Under the pieces are notes generated by a model. The model was not told where the DNA came from. It saw only the letters and a list, made by a program, of their open reading frames with translations, and made no database searches. This document shows, in pieces, positions 33,691 to 43,385 of a DNA stretch of 64,000 nucleotides; the stretch's first letter is position 1, and each line of letters starts with the position of its first letter. A program made the translations under genes and the position numbers. Source of the DNA: Cuniculiplasma divulgatum (lineage in GTDB: Archaea; Thermoplasmatota; Thermoplasmata; Thermoplasmatales; Thermoplasmataceae); assembly GCA_031200235.1 (NCBI GenBank), contig CP133595.1:1322877-1386876 (forward strand). Direction: 5' to 3'.

Positions 33691-34219
33691 TGGCCCCATA
33701 GGCAGTGGCAAATCCACTGCAGGCCGCATCATCTCAGGGATGCTCGGGCTAAAATTTTTCTCTGGTGGTTACTTTTTCAGGGAAAAAGCCTCAACAATGG
33801 GCATGACAGTAGAAGAGTTCAATGTCTATGCCGAAACCCATGAGGCAGTTGATCGTGACCTGGATGCAATGATTGCATCTTTCCTGATGGATAATGACGA
33901 TGTTGTTGTGGAATCGCGCCTTGCGGGATGGATCTGCCACCGATCAGGCATTTCCGCATTCAAGGTGTTTCTCAACGCCTCGCTTGATGTCAGATACGCA
34001 AGGATAAAGAAGCGTGAGGGAGACGAAAGGGATCTCAGGGAAAGGATGGTGGAGAGGGAAGCCTCCGAGGCAAGGAGGTACCTCCAGTATTATGGAATAG
34101 ATTATTCCGACACCAGCATATACGACATGGTTATAGGTTCAGATACACTGACTGCCCAAGAGGTTGCAGAGAGGATTTATGAACGAATCATCGGAGAAGA
34201 ACAGAGAAAACAGTATTGA
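33674..34219 (+). CDS. cmk: Cytidylate kinase
   Basis: Phosphorylates CMP (and dCMP) using ATP. The 181-residue archaeal form has P-loop ISGPIGSGKSTAG at 4-16 and the YFFREKASTMGMTVEEF substrate-binding region, then VVESRLAGWI and REASEARRYLQYYGIDYSD. The ATG lies in the end of the DUF106 gene. It overlaps the truB start. Confidence 0.93.
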   Translation: MRVTISGPIGSGKSTAGRIISGMLGLKFFSGGYFFREKASTMGMTVEEFNVYAETHEAVDRDLDAMIASFLMDNDDVVVESRLAGWICHRSGISAFKVFLNASLDVRYARIKKREGDERDLRERMVEREASEARRYLQYYGIDYSDTSIYDMVIGSDTLTAQEVAERIYERIIGEEQRKQY

Positions 34220-35216
34220 CGGATTCGTTGTCATAGACAAGCCAAAGGGCCCCACAAGCCACCAGGTTGATTACTGGGTTAGGCAGATTCTGGACGTTGA
34301 GAAAGTCGGCCACATAGGCACACTTGATCCCAACGCAACTGGGGTTCTGGTAATGGCCATTGGCAAGGCCGTTAAACTCATCGACGTTGCCCACGAATAT
34401 CCCAAGGAATATGTAACAGTAATGCGGCTCTACGGAGATTTTGGCCGGGACCAGCTTGAAGCTGCATTTGACCAGTTCAAGGGGGAGATATATCAGCTCC
34501 CCCCAATGAAATCGGCCGTTGCAAGGGCCCTGAGAATCCGCAGGATTTATGAGCTTGAGATAAAGGAGGTGCAGGATCGTCTGGTACTCTACAGGGTAAA
34601 GTGTGAATCAGGCACTTACATAAGGACCCTGTGCATTGACATTGGCTATGTTCTTGGGCCTGGTGCCCAGATGGCTGAACTCAGACGCACTGCCACAGGC
34701 CCATTCGATGAATCAATGATCCACACATTGCAGGAACTGTCAGATGCTGCGTACATGAGCAAGAATGGCGATCCTTCCAGGCTTCAGGGAATGATTATAC
34801 CCATGCTGGAACTCTTCAGGAATGATCCGAAGATCGTGGTGAAGCGTACAACTCTATCCAACATAGCCCACGGCTCAGATCTTTTTCCAGGCGGCATAAG
34901 GGCCATTACAGGTAAGCCCATGAAGGGGGACCGGGTTGCTGTGGTAACCGAGGATAATGAGCTGGTGGGGACAGGCAAGATGCTTGTCAATTACGATTCA
35001 ATAATGGATCTCAAGGTTGTTGACTTTGACAGGATACTGCTGGAAAATCCTGATCAGAAGCCTGCCCCGGCAGTTCCAGTAATCCGGGAGCCGCCACGCA
35101 GGCCTTCCAGTACTTACCGGAATAACAGTGGCGGAGGTCAGAGGCGCAGGCCCCCAATGAGGAACGACAGGCGACCACAGGGAAAGGGATCATATGGAAG
35201 GAAGAGGGAAAGATAA
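34179..35216 (+). CDS. truB: H/ACA RNP pseudouridine synthase Cbf5 (TruB family)
   Basis: Catalytic subunit of box H/ACA ribonucleoproteins that isomerise uridine in rRNA, also able to act on tRNA U55. The catalytic motif VGHIGTLDPNATGVL contains the essential Asp; VVIDKPKGPTSHQVDYW and CESGTYIRTLCIDIG are further TruB motifs. A PUA domain follows, around SNIAHGSDLFPGGIRAI. The last 45 residues are Arg/Gly/Pro-rich and probably disordered, longer than usual in archaea. The ATG at 34179 is chosen over an in-frame TTG at 34164. Its 3' end overlaps nop5 by 23 nt. Confidence 0.95.
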   Translation: MNESSEKNRENSIDGFVVIDKPKGPTSHQVDYWVRQILDVEKVGHIGTLDPNATGVLVMAIGKAVKLIDVAHEYPKEYVTVMRLYGDFGRDQLEAAFDQFKGEIYQLPPMKSAVARALRIRRIYELEIKEVQDRLVLYRVKCESGTYIRTLCIDIGYVLGPGAQMAELRRTATGPFDESMIHTLQELSDAAYMSKNGDPSRLQGMIIPMLELFRNDPKIVVKRTTLSNIAHGSDLFPGGIRAITGKPMKGDRVAVVTEDNELVGTGKMLVNYDSIMDLKVVDFDRILLENPDQKPAPAVPVIREPPRRPSSTYRNNSGGGQRRRPPMRNDRRPQGKGSYGRKRER

Positions 35217-36033
35217 GGCCAGCAAAGTCATGTGGTATGGATACCCAAGGCCAATGGGATTCGCTGTCTTCAGCAATATAGAAGAGGATTACAGCAGGAT
35301 ATTTGATGACCTGAGGAACGGTAAGATCCCTGAAGCAGAGGTTGTGGACCGCCCAGATCTTCCAGATTTGAGAGCCCTCATGATAGAGTACGCAAAGTAC
35401 AGGGTGAAGAAGGAATTCCGGGAGGATCAGTACGTCAGGAAGTTCTATTCCCTTGTACCAGAGATAAACAAATCAATAAACCTGATCCTGGAGAAAGTCA
35501 TGACATTCGGCCTCATAACAGGAGTCAACTACAACTCCGATGATCCGTGCCGGTTCTTCACGAACCTTGAGGGACTGGATCTCCCGGAGGACATATCGTC
35601 AATGATGTCCCAGATTTCATCATCTGTTACAGGACTGTGTGCCATGAGATCGTCGCTGATACAGTTTCTGTCAGAGCGGGTCCGGACCATTATGCCCAAT
35701 ACATGCAGGATAGCAGGCGAGGATCTGGCAACCGAACTGCTCTTTCATGCGGGCAGTCTCCGCAACCTTGCCCTGATGCCAGCCAGCAGCATACAGGTGC
35801 TGGGGGCGGAAAAGGCTCTCTTCAAGCATTTTGTTTCTGGGACTCCGCCGCCGAAGCATGGCATCCTGTTCCACTACAAGGGAATGTCATCACTACCGGC
35901 CAGAAGGCGGGGGCGTGCAGCAAGGGTCATTGCCGGGAAAATTGCCATAGCCTGCAGGGCAGACCTTTCCAGAGCAATGCTGGACACGGATAAAATGCTT
36001 GATCAGATTCGGGAAGTAATGAACCGTAAATAG
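35194..36033 (+). CDS. C/D box RNP core protein Nop5 (Nop56/58)
   Basis: Scaffold of box C/D methylation complexes that joins fibrillarin and L7Ae-bound guide RNA. The 279-residue protein has a coiled middle and the Nop domain: AGEDLATELLFHAGSLRNLA, MPASSIQVLGAEKALFKH and RRRGRAARVIAGKIAIACRAD. The N-terminal fibrillarin-binding domain is short (about 100 residues). It overlaps truB; fibrillarin, often its immediate neighbour, is not in this window. Linkage to cbf5 gathers both RNA-modification machineries in one transcript. Confidence 0.92.
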   Translation: MEGRGKDKASKVMWYGYPRPMGFAVFSNIEEDYSRIFDDLRNGKIPEAEVVDRPDLPDLRALMIEYAKYRVKKEFREDQYVRKFYSLVPEINKSINLILEKVMTFGLITGVNYNSDDPCRFFTNLEGLDLPEDISSMMSQISSSVTGLCAMRSSLIQFLSERVRTIMPNTCRIAGEDLATELLFHAGSLRNLALMPASSIQVLGAEKALFKHFVSGTPPPKHGILFHYKGMSSLPARRRGRAARVIAGKIAIACRADLSRAMLDTDKMLDQIREVMNRK

Positions 36034-37488
36034 TCAGGAGGAAAAGCTCTCCAGTTCCTTCTGCCTTAATGTTTTTGCCCTCTCCGGGGTTGGTGCCGGA
36101 TAATCTCCCGTGAGGCATCCAAGGCACAGTGAATTCTCGTTCTTCCCTATGCTTCTCACCAGGCCCTGTATGGACACATAACCAAGTGAATCCGATCCTA
36201 TCTCCTTTCTTATCTCTTCCATGTCCTTTCCAGATGCCAGGAACTGGTCTCTTGTTTTCATATCCACCCCGAAGTAGCATGGGGCAACTATGGGGGGCGA
36301 TCCAATCCTTACATGGACCTCAACTGCGCCGGCATTCCTGAGGAGTGCCACAATGTGTTTCATGGTGTTTCCCCTCACGATGCTGTCATCCACAAGAATA
36401 ACTCGCTTACCCTGAAGTTCGGACTTAATGGTGTTGAGTTTCAGCACAATGGCCTTCTTTCTGGCTTCCTGGGTAGGCATAATGAATGTCCTGTCAGAAA
36501 ACCTGTTCTTTATGAGCCCCTCACTGTAGGGTATATGTGATTCCATGGAGTATCCAAGTGCCTGTGCCCTTCCCGAATCAGGAACGGGAATGACCACATC
36601 CGCCTCCACAGGGTGTTCCCTGGCAAGCTCACGTCCAAGGCGTATCCTTGATCCAAAAACTTCAACGTTGTCTATGACGCTGTCTGGCCTTGCAAAGTAT
36701 ACGTATTCGAACATGCAGTGGGCTGTCCGTGGGGCTGGCCGGACAAAAATTGTCTCGGGTCCCCTTTCGGTGATCTCAACGGCCTCTCCCGGTTTCACGT
36801 CGCGGATCTTGGCTGCCCCAAGTATGTCAAGTGCGCAGGTTTCAGATGCAACTATGAAGTTGCCTCCAAAGCGTCCCATAACTAGCGGCCTGATGCCCAG
36901 CGGATCCCTTATGGCGAAGAGCCGGTCATTTATCATCATTGTAACGGCATAAGCACCCTTGAGCCTGTCCATGGCGATCTTTATGCCGTTCTGTATTCCG
37001 TAGGCAGTAATGTCCCTGGCCAGCTCCATTAGAAGCACTTCTGTGTCCGATGATGTCAGGAAGGTGAGTCCCATTCGCATCATCTCCTCCCTCAGGGCAT
37101 CCGCATTTGTGATCTCACCGTTATGTGACAGAGCTATGTGGCCCAGGGAATTTGACACAAGAAATGGGCCGGCATTCTCCATGGTCTTTGTGCCAGCAGT
37201 GGAATATCTGGTGTGTCCTATTCCAACATTTCCAGAAAGGTAGGAATCCGAATCAGACAATTTGTCGTTGAAGACCTCTGACACAAGACCCATGCCCTTG
37301 CGGACATTTATGGTGGAATTAACAAAAGTCGCAATGCCTGCACTTTCCTGCCCCCGGTGTTGCAGGGTCTTGAGAGATACAAGAAGAACCGGGTATGCCT
37401 GATCATCACCGCGGTAACCAACTACCGCGCAGTGATCATTTGGCTTTAGCCCATCTATAGGATCTGATTCTTGCTGCTGGGAATCCAC
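36034..37488 (-). CDS. purF: Amidophosphoribosyltransferase with 19-residue propeptide and Fe-S cysteines
   Basis: First step of purine synthesis: makes phosphoribosylamine from PRPP and glutamine. The catalytic Cys of the glutaminase domain lies in NDHCAVVGY; with the GTG start at 37488 it follows a 19-residue propeptide that must be removed, as in Bacillus PurF. The PRPP motif VILVDDSIVRGNTM is present. Cysteines corresponding to the four Fe-S ligands of the Bacillus enzyme are visible in TAHCMFEYVYF, VAPCYFGVD and SLCLGCLTGDYP. An earlier ATG at 37533 is possible, but the GTG has GAGGTG 8 nt before it. The gene starts inside rpl37e (53-nt overlap). Confidence 0.93.
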   Translation of the reverse strand: MDSQQQESDPIDGLKPNDHCAVVGYRGDDQAYPVLLVSLKTLQHRGQESAGIATFVNSTINVRKGMGLVSEVFNDKLSDSDSYLSGNVGIGHTRYSTAGTKTMENAGPFLVSNSLGHIALSHNGEITNADALREEMMRMGLTFLTSSDTEVLLMELARDITAYGIQNGIKIAMDRLKGAYAVTMMINDRLFAIRDPLGIRPLVMGRFGGNFIVASETCALDILGAAKIRDVKPGEAVEITERGPETIFVRPAPRTAHCMFEYVYFARPDSVIDNVEVFGSRIRLGRELAREHPVEADVVIPVPDSGRAQALGYSMESHIPYSEGLIKNRFSDRTFIMPTQEARKKAIVLKLNTIKSELQGKRVILVDDSIVRGNTMKHIVALLRNAGAVEVHVRIGSPPIVAPCYFGVDMKTRDQFLASGKDMEEIRKEIGSDSLGYVSIQGLVRSIGKNENSLCLGCLTGDYPAPTPERAKTLRQKELESFSS

Positions 37489-37600
37489 AGTGAGAGCACC
37501 TCTTTTGCCTGACGTGGTATGTGTGATGACCACATCTGCGGCATGTAACGTGGACCTTCTTGTTGTTCATCTTTCCCATTACTGCTGTTCCATTGCTCAT
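37436..37600 (-). CDS. rpl37e: Large-subunit ribosomal protein eL37
   Basis: A 54-residue zinc protein. The sequence starts MSNGTAVMGKMNNKK and carries CRRCG and CSHCG zinc pairs, with HHTYHVRQKR between and RIRSYRWAK at the end, all diagnostic for L37e. Its ATG overlaps the lsm stop (ATGA) and its last 53 nt overlap the purF coding sequence in another frame. The lsm-rpl37e order is conserved in archaea; purF linkage also occurs in some Euryarchaeota. Confidence 0.95.
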   Translation of the reverse strand: MSNGTAVMGKMNNKKVHVTCRRCGHHTYHVRQKRCSHCGFPAARIRSYRWAKAK

Positions 37601-37851
37601 TGATTATCACCTTTTGATGGAGATACAAATATTACATTGTCGCCGCGAACAAGGATACGCTCAAAGACCCCCTTTGTTTCTCCCCTGATGGTCTCGCCGG
37701 CGTTCCTTATGACAAGGTTCATGTAAACGTCATAACCTTCAAGTATTCCGGAGTAACCCCTGTTACCCTTTACATCCACCATTACGTTCTTCTCTATGGA
37801 TCCCCTGAGAACGTCCATTGGTTTTAGTGCACTTGGCTGTGGCTTAGGCAT
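37597..37851 (-). CDS. Sm-like RNA-binding protein (archaeal LSm)
   Basis: RNA-binding protein forming heptameric rings. The 84-residue protein has Sm1 (VMVDVKGNRGYSGILEGYDVYMNLV segment) and Sm2 (RGDNVIFVSP) motifs. The start is ATG 37849-37851 (MPKPQPSALKP); the longer frame from 37902 runs into the promoter, where AATAGTTAAATAC resembles a TATA box. It heads the lsm-rpl37e-purF operon. Confidence 0.94.
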   Translation of the reverse strand: MPKPQPSALKPMDVLRGSIEKNVMVDVKGNRGYSGILEGYDVYMNLVIRNAGETIRGETKGVFERILVRGDNVIFVSPSKGDNQ

Positions 37852-38042
37852 GTCTATTCCCGGCTGAATTGATAGTTCGTATTTAACTATTTGTAGGTTC
37901 ACAATTTCGGGGCTGGATTGATTCTTTTAAAGCAGCAGGACCAGGCATAAGGAAAGGAACTGCGGTTCATAGTTCTGATCAACATACACGTGCTATTTCC
38001 CTGAACCGAAAATGATTATAATACAAACCGGAATTGCGAAGA

Positions 38043-38972
38043 ATGACCATAAAGATACTGGAGAATCCAGCGAAAGAGGTGCGTCCTGCAGGTGCCATAC
38101 GTTGTGATGTTGCGTGGAAGCTTTTCGATCCTGATAATATAGGTGATTTCAAAATGGAATCCATGAAAAACATGATCCGATTCACGCAGTGGCTCTGGGC
38201 AGATTTATCAAACAGATCAGGGTATTTGAGGAAGGATCATGGAAAGGTCGTCTGGATCATTGCCCCTGAACTGACAGAATCCGCCAGGAGCTATCTGGTC
38301 AGGATCTGCTCATTCTGGGACACAGATATACAGGTGTACCGCGGCATTGCCGGCATAAGGGAAACTGAAAATCCTGGAGAGAGGATGTGGATTCCGCCGG
38401 TCCAGAACATAATGGCGGGCGGGAAGCTTGATGCCTCGCAGCTGGCCCTCTATGAAACTGACAGTGGAAGCAGATGCAGCTACCTCTCTCCACTCACCGG
38501 TTTCTCCCATGCATTCATGAGAGTTTATGACATCGAACCTGGGCACACCTATTCACGTCATCACAGCCACACTGCACGGGAAGAGCATTACATTGTGATA
38601 TCTGGAAGCGGCAGGGCGCGGATCGCTGACCGGGAAATCCCCATAAATCCAGGGGACATCATTTCCAAGCCAACCGGGCCGGATCTTTCTACACAGATCC
38701 TTGCCGCACATGATTCCCCCGTAAGGATTCTGGACATTGAGATCTGGTCAGATCCATCCAGAAACGACAAGGATGTAGTCGTTTACCCGGATCACAGGGA
38801 AATCTGCCTTTTCGGCGGGGGATGGCACAATACGCTGCCACTGGATTCATTGATGGACGCCGGAGACACCATGCAGCATTATGAAACCGGATACGTGAGG
38901 AAAGCCGATGGGACATGGTCTCCAGCAGTTATCCCGGGCACAAAGGCAAGGGAAGAGGCGGGAATTCAGTAA
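38043..38972 (+). CDS. Cupin-domain protein of unknown substrate
   Basis: The 309-residue protein has an unrecognised N-terminal half (residues 1-150) and a C-terminal cupin. Cupin motif 1 is complete: GHTYSRHHSHTAREEHYIVISG gives metal-binding His, His, Glu; a PGDIISKPTG segment follows as a degenerate motif 2. Several cupins of this kind are sugar-phosphate isomerases or dioxygenases; the substrate cannot be told here. The ATG at 38043 is preferred to the TTG at 38034. It stands alone between the lsm promoter and rpl44e. Confidence 0.75.
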   Translation: MTIKILENPAKEVRPAGAIRCDVAWKLFDPDNIGDFKMESMKNMIRFTQWLWADLSNRSGYLRKDHGKVVWIIAPELTESARSYLVRICSFWDTDIQVYRGIAGIRETENPGERMWIPPVQNIMAGGKLDASQLALYETDSGSRCSYLSPLTGFSHAFMRVYDIEPGHTYSRHHSHTAREEHYIVISGSGRARIADREIPINPGDIISKPTGPDLSTQILAAHDSPVRILDIEIWSDPSRNDKDVVVYPDHREICLFGGGWHNTLPLDSLMDAGDTMQHYETGYVRKADGTWSPAVIPGTKAREEAGIQ

Positions 38973-39162
38973 GGAAAAATTTCAACTTCACATTCACCAA
39001 TGATCATTTCGGCATAGCATGGGGAAACAGTAACCATAATTCTATTCGCTTAAGAAAACTTATATTCCTCATTCTAATTCAGCGAGAGCATATCAAGATC
39101 CCGGAGATGATGAATCATCAGGGTTTCAGGATCTTGCCAATCAACAGGTGAAAGTATTGAAA

Positions 39163-39441
39163 ATGCCTAAAGTAATCAAGATGTACTGCCCTTCCTGCAA
39201 GAAGCATACGCCTCACGATGTGGAAAGAGTCAGGAAAAAGAAAGCCAGTGAGTTCAGGGCAGGACAGAGGAGATTCCGCAGAGCCACATCAGGATACGGA
39301 GGTTTTCCAAGGCCAAAGTATGAGGGCCGGGAAAAGCCAACCAAGAGACTTGCTCTGAGATTCAGGTGCCAGACATGCAAAAAGGCAATTACGCCTCCAA
39401 GCTTCAGGGCCAAGAAACTGGAAATAGTGGAGGTTCAGTGA
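39163..39441 (+). CDS. rpl44e: Large-subunit ribosomal protein eL42 (L44e)
   Basis: E-site zinc-ribbon ribosomal protein of 92 residues. Zinc pairs are [10 protein letters not shown] and [10 protein letters not shown]; the basic centre [20 protein letters not shown] is diagnostic. The ATG at 39163 is chosen over an upstream frame from 39148. A TATA-like CTTATATTCC lies about 100 nt upstream. It starts the rpl44e-rps27e-aIF2alpha-nop10-PAC2 operon, an arrangement common in archaea. Confidence 0.95.
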   Translation: MPKVIKMYCPSCKKHTPHDVERVRKKKASEFRAGQRRFRRATSGYGGFPRPKYEGREKPTKRLALRFRCQTCKKAITPPSFRAKKLEIVEVQ

Positions 39442-39442
39442 T

Positions 39443-39643
39443 ATGGCGGACAGCAGATTTGCAAAGCCCAAGAGCATAGGAAACAAGTTCATCAGGATAA
39501 AATGCAGGGACTGCGGCAATGAGCAGGTGACATACACCAAGATATCCTCTGTTGTTGTATGCCACATCTGCAACGCCACCCTTGCAAGGCCAACCGGCGG
39601 AACGCTGGATCTGGCCGCGGATATTGTCGGAGATCAGCAATGA
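39443..39643 (+). CDS. rps27e: Small-subunit ribosomal protein eS27
   Basis: A 66-residue zinc ribbon with pairs KCRDCGNEQ and VCHICNATLARPTGG. It starts one nt after the rpl44e stop and overlaps the aIF2alpha ATG by four nt (ATGA). Confidence 0.95.
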   Translation: MADSRFAKPKSIGNKFIRIKCRDCGNEQVTYTKISSVVVCHICNATLARPTGGTLDLAADIVGDQQ

Positions 39644-40395
39644 GCAAAGACCTTCCTGAACCGGGAGAGCTTGTGGTCGTAACCATAAAGGAAGTAAAGA
39701 ATTTTGGAGCAACGGCCAAGCTGGAAGAATATCCGGGGCATGAGGGTTTTATCCACATAGCTGAAGTTGCCACCGGCTGGGTAAAACACATAAGGGATTA
39801 CCTGAGAGAAGGCCAGAAAACGGTGTGCAAGGTACTGAGCATTGATACAAACAGGGGCAACGTTGAACTTTCCCTGAAAAGGGTCAATGACCACCAGAAG
39901 AGAGAGAAGATATCTGAATGGAAGAATGAGCAGAAAGCTTCCAAGCTTCTTGAGATAGTTGCCAAGCAGCTGAAGAAATCCGTACAGGAATGTGAAGCTG
40001 AATTTGCGGATGAACTGAGGCAGAGGTATGGCAATCTGTATGCTGCGTTCGAGGATGCATCAGCAAGCGAAAACTGGTTCCCGGAAATCAATGAGAAATG
40101 GAAAACGGTCTTTGTGAAAATCGCCCGGGAAAACGTTGTGCTTCCCTATGTTAAAATTGGCGGTACCATAGAAGCATATTCTCTTGCGCCCAACGGGATT
40201 CAGATGATCAAGTCCACAATAGATCCGGGTGATGAGCCCACCGTTGGCATCCAGTATGCCGGGGCTCCACGATATATCGTGACTGTAACTGACAAGGATT
40301 ATAAGACTGCCGAAGATACTCTTAAAAGAGTGGTGCAGAGGATAATGGACAATGCCAAGAAGAACGGCGTTGTGGCCGAATTTGTCAGGAAATGA
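39640..40395 (+). CDS. Translation initiation factor aIF2 alpha subunit
   Basis: Part of the aIF2 trimer that brings initiator tRNA to the ribosome. The 251-residue protein begins with an S1 domain (ELVVVTIKEVKNFGATAKL, EGFIHIAEVATGWVKHIRDY, VELSLKRVN), followed by a helical domain and a C-terminal alpha/beta domain. The ATG at 39640 sits in the rps27e stop; the longer frame from 39559 lies within rps27e. Confidence 0.95.
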   Translation: MSKDLPEPGELVVVTIKEVKNFGATAKLEEYPGHEGFIHIAEVATGWVKHIRDYLREGQKTVCKVLSIDTNRGNVELSLKRVNDHQKREKISEWKNEQKASKLLEIVAKQLKKSVQECEAEFADELRQRYGNLYAAFEDASASENWFPEINEKWKTVFVKIARENVVLPYVKIGGTIEAYSLAPNGIQMIKSTIDPGDEPTVGIQYAGAPRYIVTVTDKDYKTAEDTLKRVVQRIMDNAKKNGVVAEFVRK

Positions 40396-40404
40396 TAAAG
40401 CGGT

Positions 40405-40593
40405 ATGCATTCATTGATCAGAAAGTGCCGCATCTGCAACGCTTATACCATGAAGGAAGTATGCCCTGTATGCGGGCAAAGGACGGATGTAGCTCTTCCG
40501 CCTAAGTATTCACCGGTGGACCGGTTCCAGAGGTTCAGGATAAATTCAGGGGAGGAACATAAACATGGAGAAAATAGTAATCAATCAGTATAA
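40405..40593 (+). CDS. H/ACA RNP component Nop10
   Basis: A 62-residue subunit that binds Cbf5 in box H/ACA particles. It has the archaeal zinc pairs (CRICNAYT, CPVCGQRT), then the linear PPKYSPVDRFQRFR segment that wraps Cbf5. The last 29 nt overlap the next gene. Confidence 0.93.
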   Translation: MHSLIRKCRICNAYTMKEVCPVCGQRTDVALPPKYSPVDRFQRFRINSGEEHKHGENSNQSV

Positions 40594-41323
40594 GAGGCCG
40601 AGGCTGGCAAGCCCGATCCTCATAGGGGGGCTTCCCGGAATAGGCAACGTGGGGAAGATAGCTGCAGAATATCTTGTGGAAAAGCTGAAAATGGAGAAGT
40701 TTGCGGATATCTATTCACAGTACCTTCCACCCCAGGTTTTCATCGATGATACCGGAGTGGTCAAGCTGGTCAGGAACACTCTCTATTACAAGAAGCTCAA
40801 GGGAAGGAGCGACCTGCTCATACTTGTGGGGGATTTCCAGGGAACCACACAGGAAGGACAGTATGAAATGTCATATCAGATACTTGAACTGGCCAGAAAA
40901 CTGGAGGTTTCCATGGTCTATACACTTGGAGGATACAGCACAGGCAAGATTGTTGAAATTCCACGTGTCCTTGGCGCTGTAACTGACGAATCCCTGGTGA
41001 AGACACTTACGGACAGCGGCGTTGTGTTTCCAAAGGGGGAGCCCGGCGGAGGCATCGTGGGATCAGCGGGCGTAATGCTTGGTCTCGGAAAGGAGCTGTT
41101 CAGCATGCAGGGAGCATGTTTAATGGGAGAAACTTCCGGGTATTTTGCAGATCCAAAGGGAGCCAAGGAAGTTGTTAAGATCCTGGTGAATCTTCTCAGC
41201 CTTGAAGTCGACCTTTCAGACCTTGAGGAAAGAAGCAAACAGATTGAGCAGATCACGGAGAAGATGCAGGAGGATGTGCAGGGCAAGGTGACCCAGAAAG
41301 ACGATCTGGGCTACTTTGGATAA
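40565..41323 (+). CDS. PAC2-family (proteasome assembly chaperone-like) protein
   Basis: A 252-residue COG2047-type protein. Recognised from SPILIGGLPGIGNVGKIAAEYL, FPKGEPGGGIVGSAGVMLGL and CLMGETSGYFADPKGA. Archaeal members relate to the eukaryotic 20S assembly chaperones and may act on proteasome subunits or related complexes. A C-terminal coiled segment (DLEERSKQIEQITEKMQ) is present. It follows nop10 with a 29-nt overlap, the usual archaeal context. Confidence 0.88.
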   Translation: MEKIVINQYKRPRLASPILIGGLPGIGNVGKIAAEYLVEKLKMEKFADIYSQYLPPQVFIDDTGVVKLVRNTLYYKKLKGRSDLLILVGDFQGTTQEGQYEMSYQILELARKLEVSMVYTLGGYSTGKIVEIPRVLGAVTDESLVKTLTDSGVVFPKGEPGGGIVGSAGVMLGLGKELFSMQGACLMGETSGYFADPKGAKEVVKILVNLLSLEVDLSDLEERSKQIEQITEKMQEDVQGKVTQKDDLGYFG

Positions 41324-41495
41324 TCCCGCATTCCAGTACGGAACCGACATCCTCTCCTCTCTGAAGATGGGAACCTCATTGCTCAAAAGATTGTAAGGCA
41401 GAAAAGCATTTCCGTGCACCTCAGGTGAGTCAATGCCTACGGGAATACAGATAGTTTCCCCGGCAAAGTAATTTAAGGCAAGTGAACATTTTCAG

Positions 41496-43385
41496 ATGAT
41501 GGCTTCAAGGAAATCTACCATATCCGACTTCAGGGAAGCTTCCATTTCTGAATTTTTTGAAAAGAACAGGCATATACTCGGTTTTGATTCCCCGCAGAAA
41601 TCGTTATTCATGATTGTAAAGGAGGCACTGGACAACTCTCTGGATGCCTGCGAGGAATACCAGATTCTGCCGGACATAAAGGTGACAATTGCAAAGCAGA
41701 ACGATGATGAGTACCTGATCACTGTGGAGGACAACGGCCCAGGCATCGAAAGAAAACAGGTTCCTGACGTGTTCGGGAAGCTTCTGTACGGATCAAGGTT
41801 CCATTCCTTCAAGCAGTCCAGGGGCCAGCAGGGCATAGGCATCACTGCAGCCATCCTCTATGGGCAGATCACCACGGCCAGGCCTGCGTACATCAAAACA
41901 AAGAGAGCCCAGGATGATGTTGCATACGAGTTTGAACTTGGCATAAATGTGAAGGAGAACAGGGCACAGATCAATTATGAAAGGCCGGTCATATGGGATG
42001 TGACCAGCGGGACTGTTGTGGCAATACCAGCAAGGGCGAAGTACCAGACAGGGAGGCAGTCCGTATGGGAGTATATCAGGGAAACGGCAGTGGCCAACCC
42101 AAACGCAAACTTCTCCTTCACCGATCCAGACGGAAGGACGCTGGAAATAAGGCGCGTTATTGAAACGCCTTCAAAACCCGGAACAGCCATCAAACCGCAT
42201 CCTTTGGGGCTGGAGATCGGGGAAATAAATTCCATGAGCAGGTCCACACATGCAGAGACAATGATGGAATTCCTCAAGGGTGATTTCAACAGGGTGAGCG
42301 ACAGGATAGCCCAGGAGATCCTGCAGAAATCCGGCATCAGGCCAGAAGAGAAACCATCAGAGATCACGCTTGAACAGGTGAGGAAGCTCAGGGACGCCTT
42401 TAGCCAGGTCAAGCTCATGCCGCCTCCAACTGATTGCCTGTCACCCCTTGGCCATGAATTTATCATCAAGGGGCTGAAGAACGTTTATGGCGAGAGCAGG
42501 CCATCACATTACTCGAAGCCTGTTGTCAGGCCCATATCAATACACAACGGCAACCCATTTGCGGTTGAAGCAGGCCTAGTCTACGGAGGCGATCTCAGGT
42601 CCGATGAACCCGTGAGGGTAGTCAGGTTTGCGAACAAGGTGCCACTGCTGTACCAGGCAGGAGCGTGTGCCATCACCAGGGCCGTGCAGGAAATGGACTG
42701 GAGGCCATATGGCCTCGATCAGAAAAGCGGCCAGGGAATACCCTTCGGGCCTGCTGTGATCTTCGTCCATGTGTACGGCATAAGAATCCCGTTCACTTCG
42801 GAATCCAAGGAAGCCATAGCCTCAGTTGATGAGATAACAGCAGAGGTCACAATGGCGCTGAAGTCGCTGGGAAGGAGCGTGAAGTCATTCCTTGGAAAGA
42901 AGGACCGCAGGAAGAAGGTTTATGAGAAATTCAGGCTTGTGAGCCTGCTCATCCCCGAGATCGGCAGGAAATCATCCGTCATACTTGGAAAGGATCTTCC
43001 TCCACTGGACAGCGTGATTTCCAAGATCGCCAACGTTGTCTTTGTCACTGAGGACATCATCCATGATGGCGACAGGACACTGTCAAAGGTGAAGGTTATC
43101 AATTACACACGTCATCCCGTAAACATGAAGCTTTACGCAGACCCACCTGTGGCCTATTATGATGGCGATGATATGGTGTGGGACATTTCGGACCTCCAGC
43201 CATCCCTGGAGGTAGAATTCAGCATTCCTCTGTCAAACGTTCCGCAGGAGTATCCCGGAACCGCATTTTACTTCACCGGCATTGATCCTGTGCATGTACA
43301 GGGCGCCGATCCGCTGCCTGCAGATTATGGAATGGAAAGCATCAGCATCATAGATTCCGCAGATGATGAGAAGGGTGACCAGTAA
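41496..43385 (+). CDS. top6B: DNA topoisomerase VI subunit B
   Basis: ATP-driven subunit of the type IIB topoisomerase that relaxes and decatenates DNA. The GHKL ATPase fold is intact: [14 protein letters not shown] (N box), [13 protein letters not shown] (G1 box), and [21 protein letters not shown] (G2/lid). H2TH and transducer domains follow, with the conserved switch lysine expected in [11 protein letters not shown]. At 629 residues it includes a C-terminal Ig-like extension, like the longer methanogen enzymes. Its stop overlaps the top6A start. A TATA-like AATTTAAGG about 25 nt before the ATG fits a leaderless transcript. Topoisomerase VI is reported missing from classical Thermoplasmatales. 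Confidence 0.96.
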   Translation: MMASRKSTISDFREASISEFFEKNRHILGFDSPQKSLFMIVKEALDNSLDACEEYQILPDIKVTIAKQNDDEYLITVEDNGPGIERKQVPDVFGKLLYGSRFHSFKQSRGQQGIGITAAILYGQITTARPAYIKTKRAQDDVAYEFELGINVKENRAQINYERPVIWDVTSGTVVAIPARAKYQTGRQSVWEYIRETAVANPNANFSFTDPDGRTLEIRRVIETPSKPGTAIKPHPLGLEIGEINSMSRSTHAETMMEFLKGDFNRVSDRIAQEILQKSGIRPEEKPSEITLEQVRKLRDAFSQVKLMPPPTDCLSPLGHEFIIKGLKNVYGESRPSHYSKPVVRPISIHNGNPFAVEAGLVYGGDLRSDEPVRVVRFANKVPLLYQAGACAITRAVQEMDWRPYGLDQKSGQGIPFGPAVIFVHVYGIRIPFTSESKEAIASVDEITAEVTMALKSLGRSVKSFLGKKDRRKKVYEKFRLVSLLIPEIGRKSSVILGKDLPPLDSVISKIANVVFVTEDIIHDGDRTLSKVKVINYTRHPVNMKLYADPPVAYYDGDDMVWDISDLQPSLEVEFSIPLSNVPQEYPGTAFYFTGIDPVHVQGADPLPADYGMESISIIDSADDEKGDQ

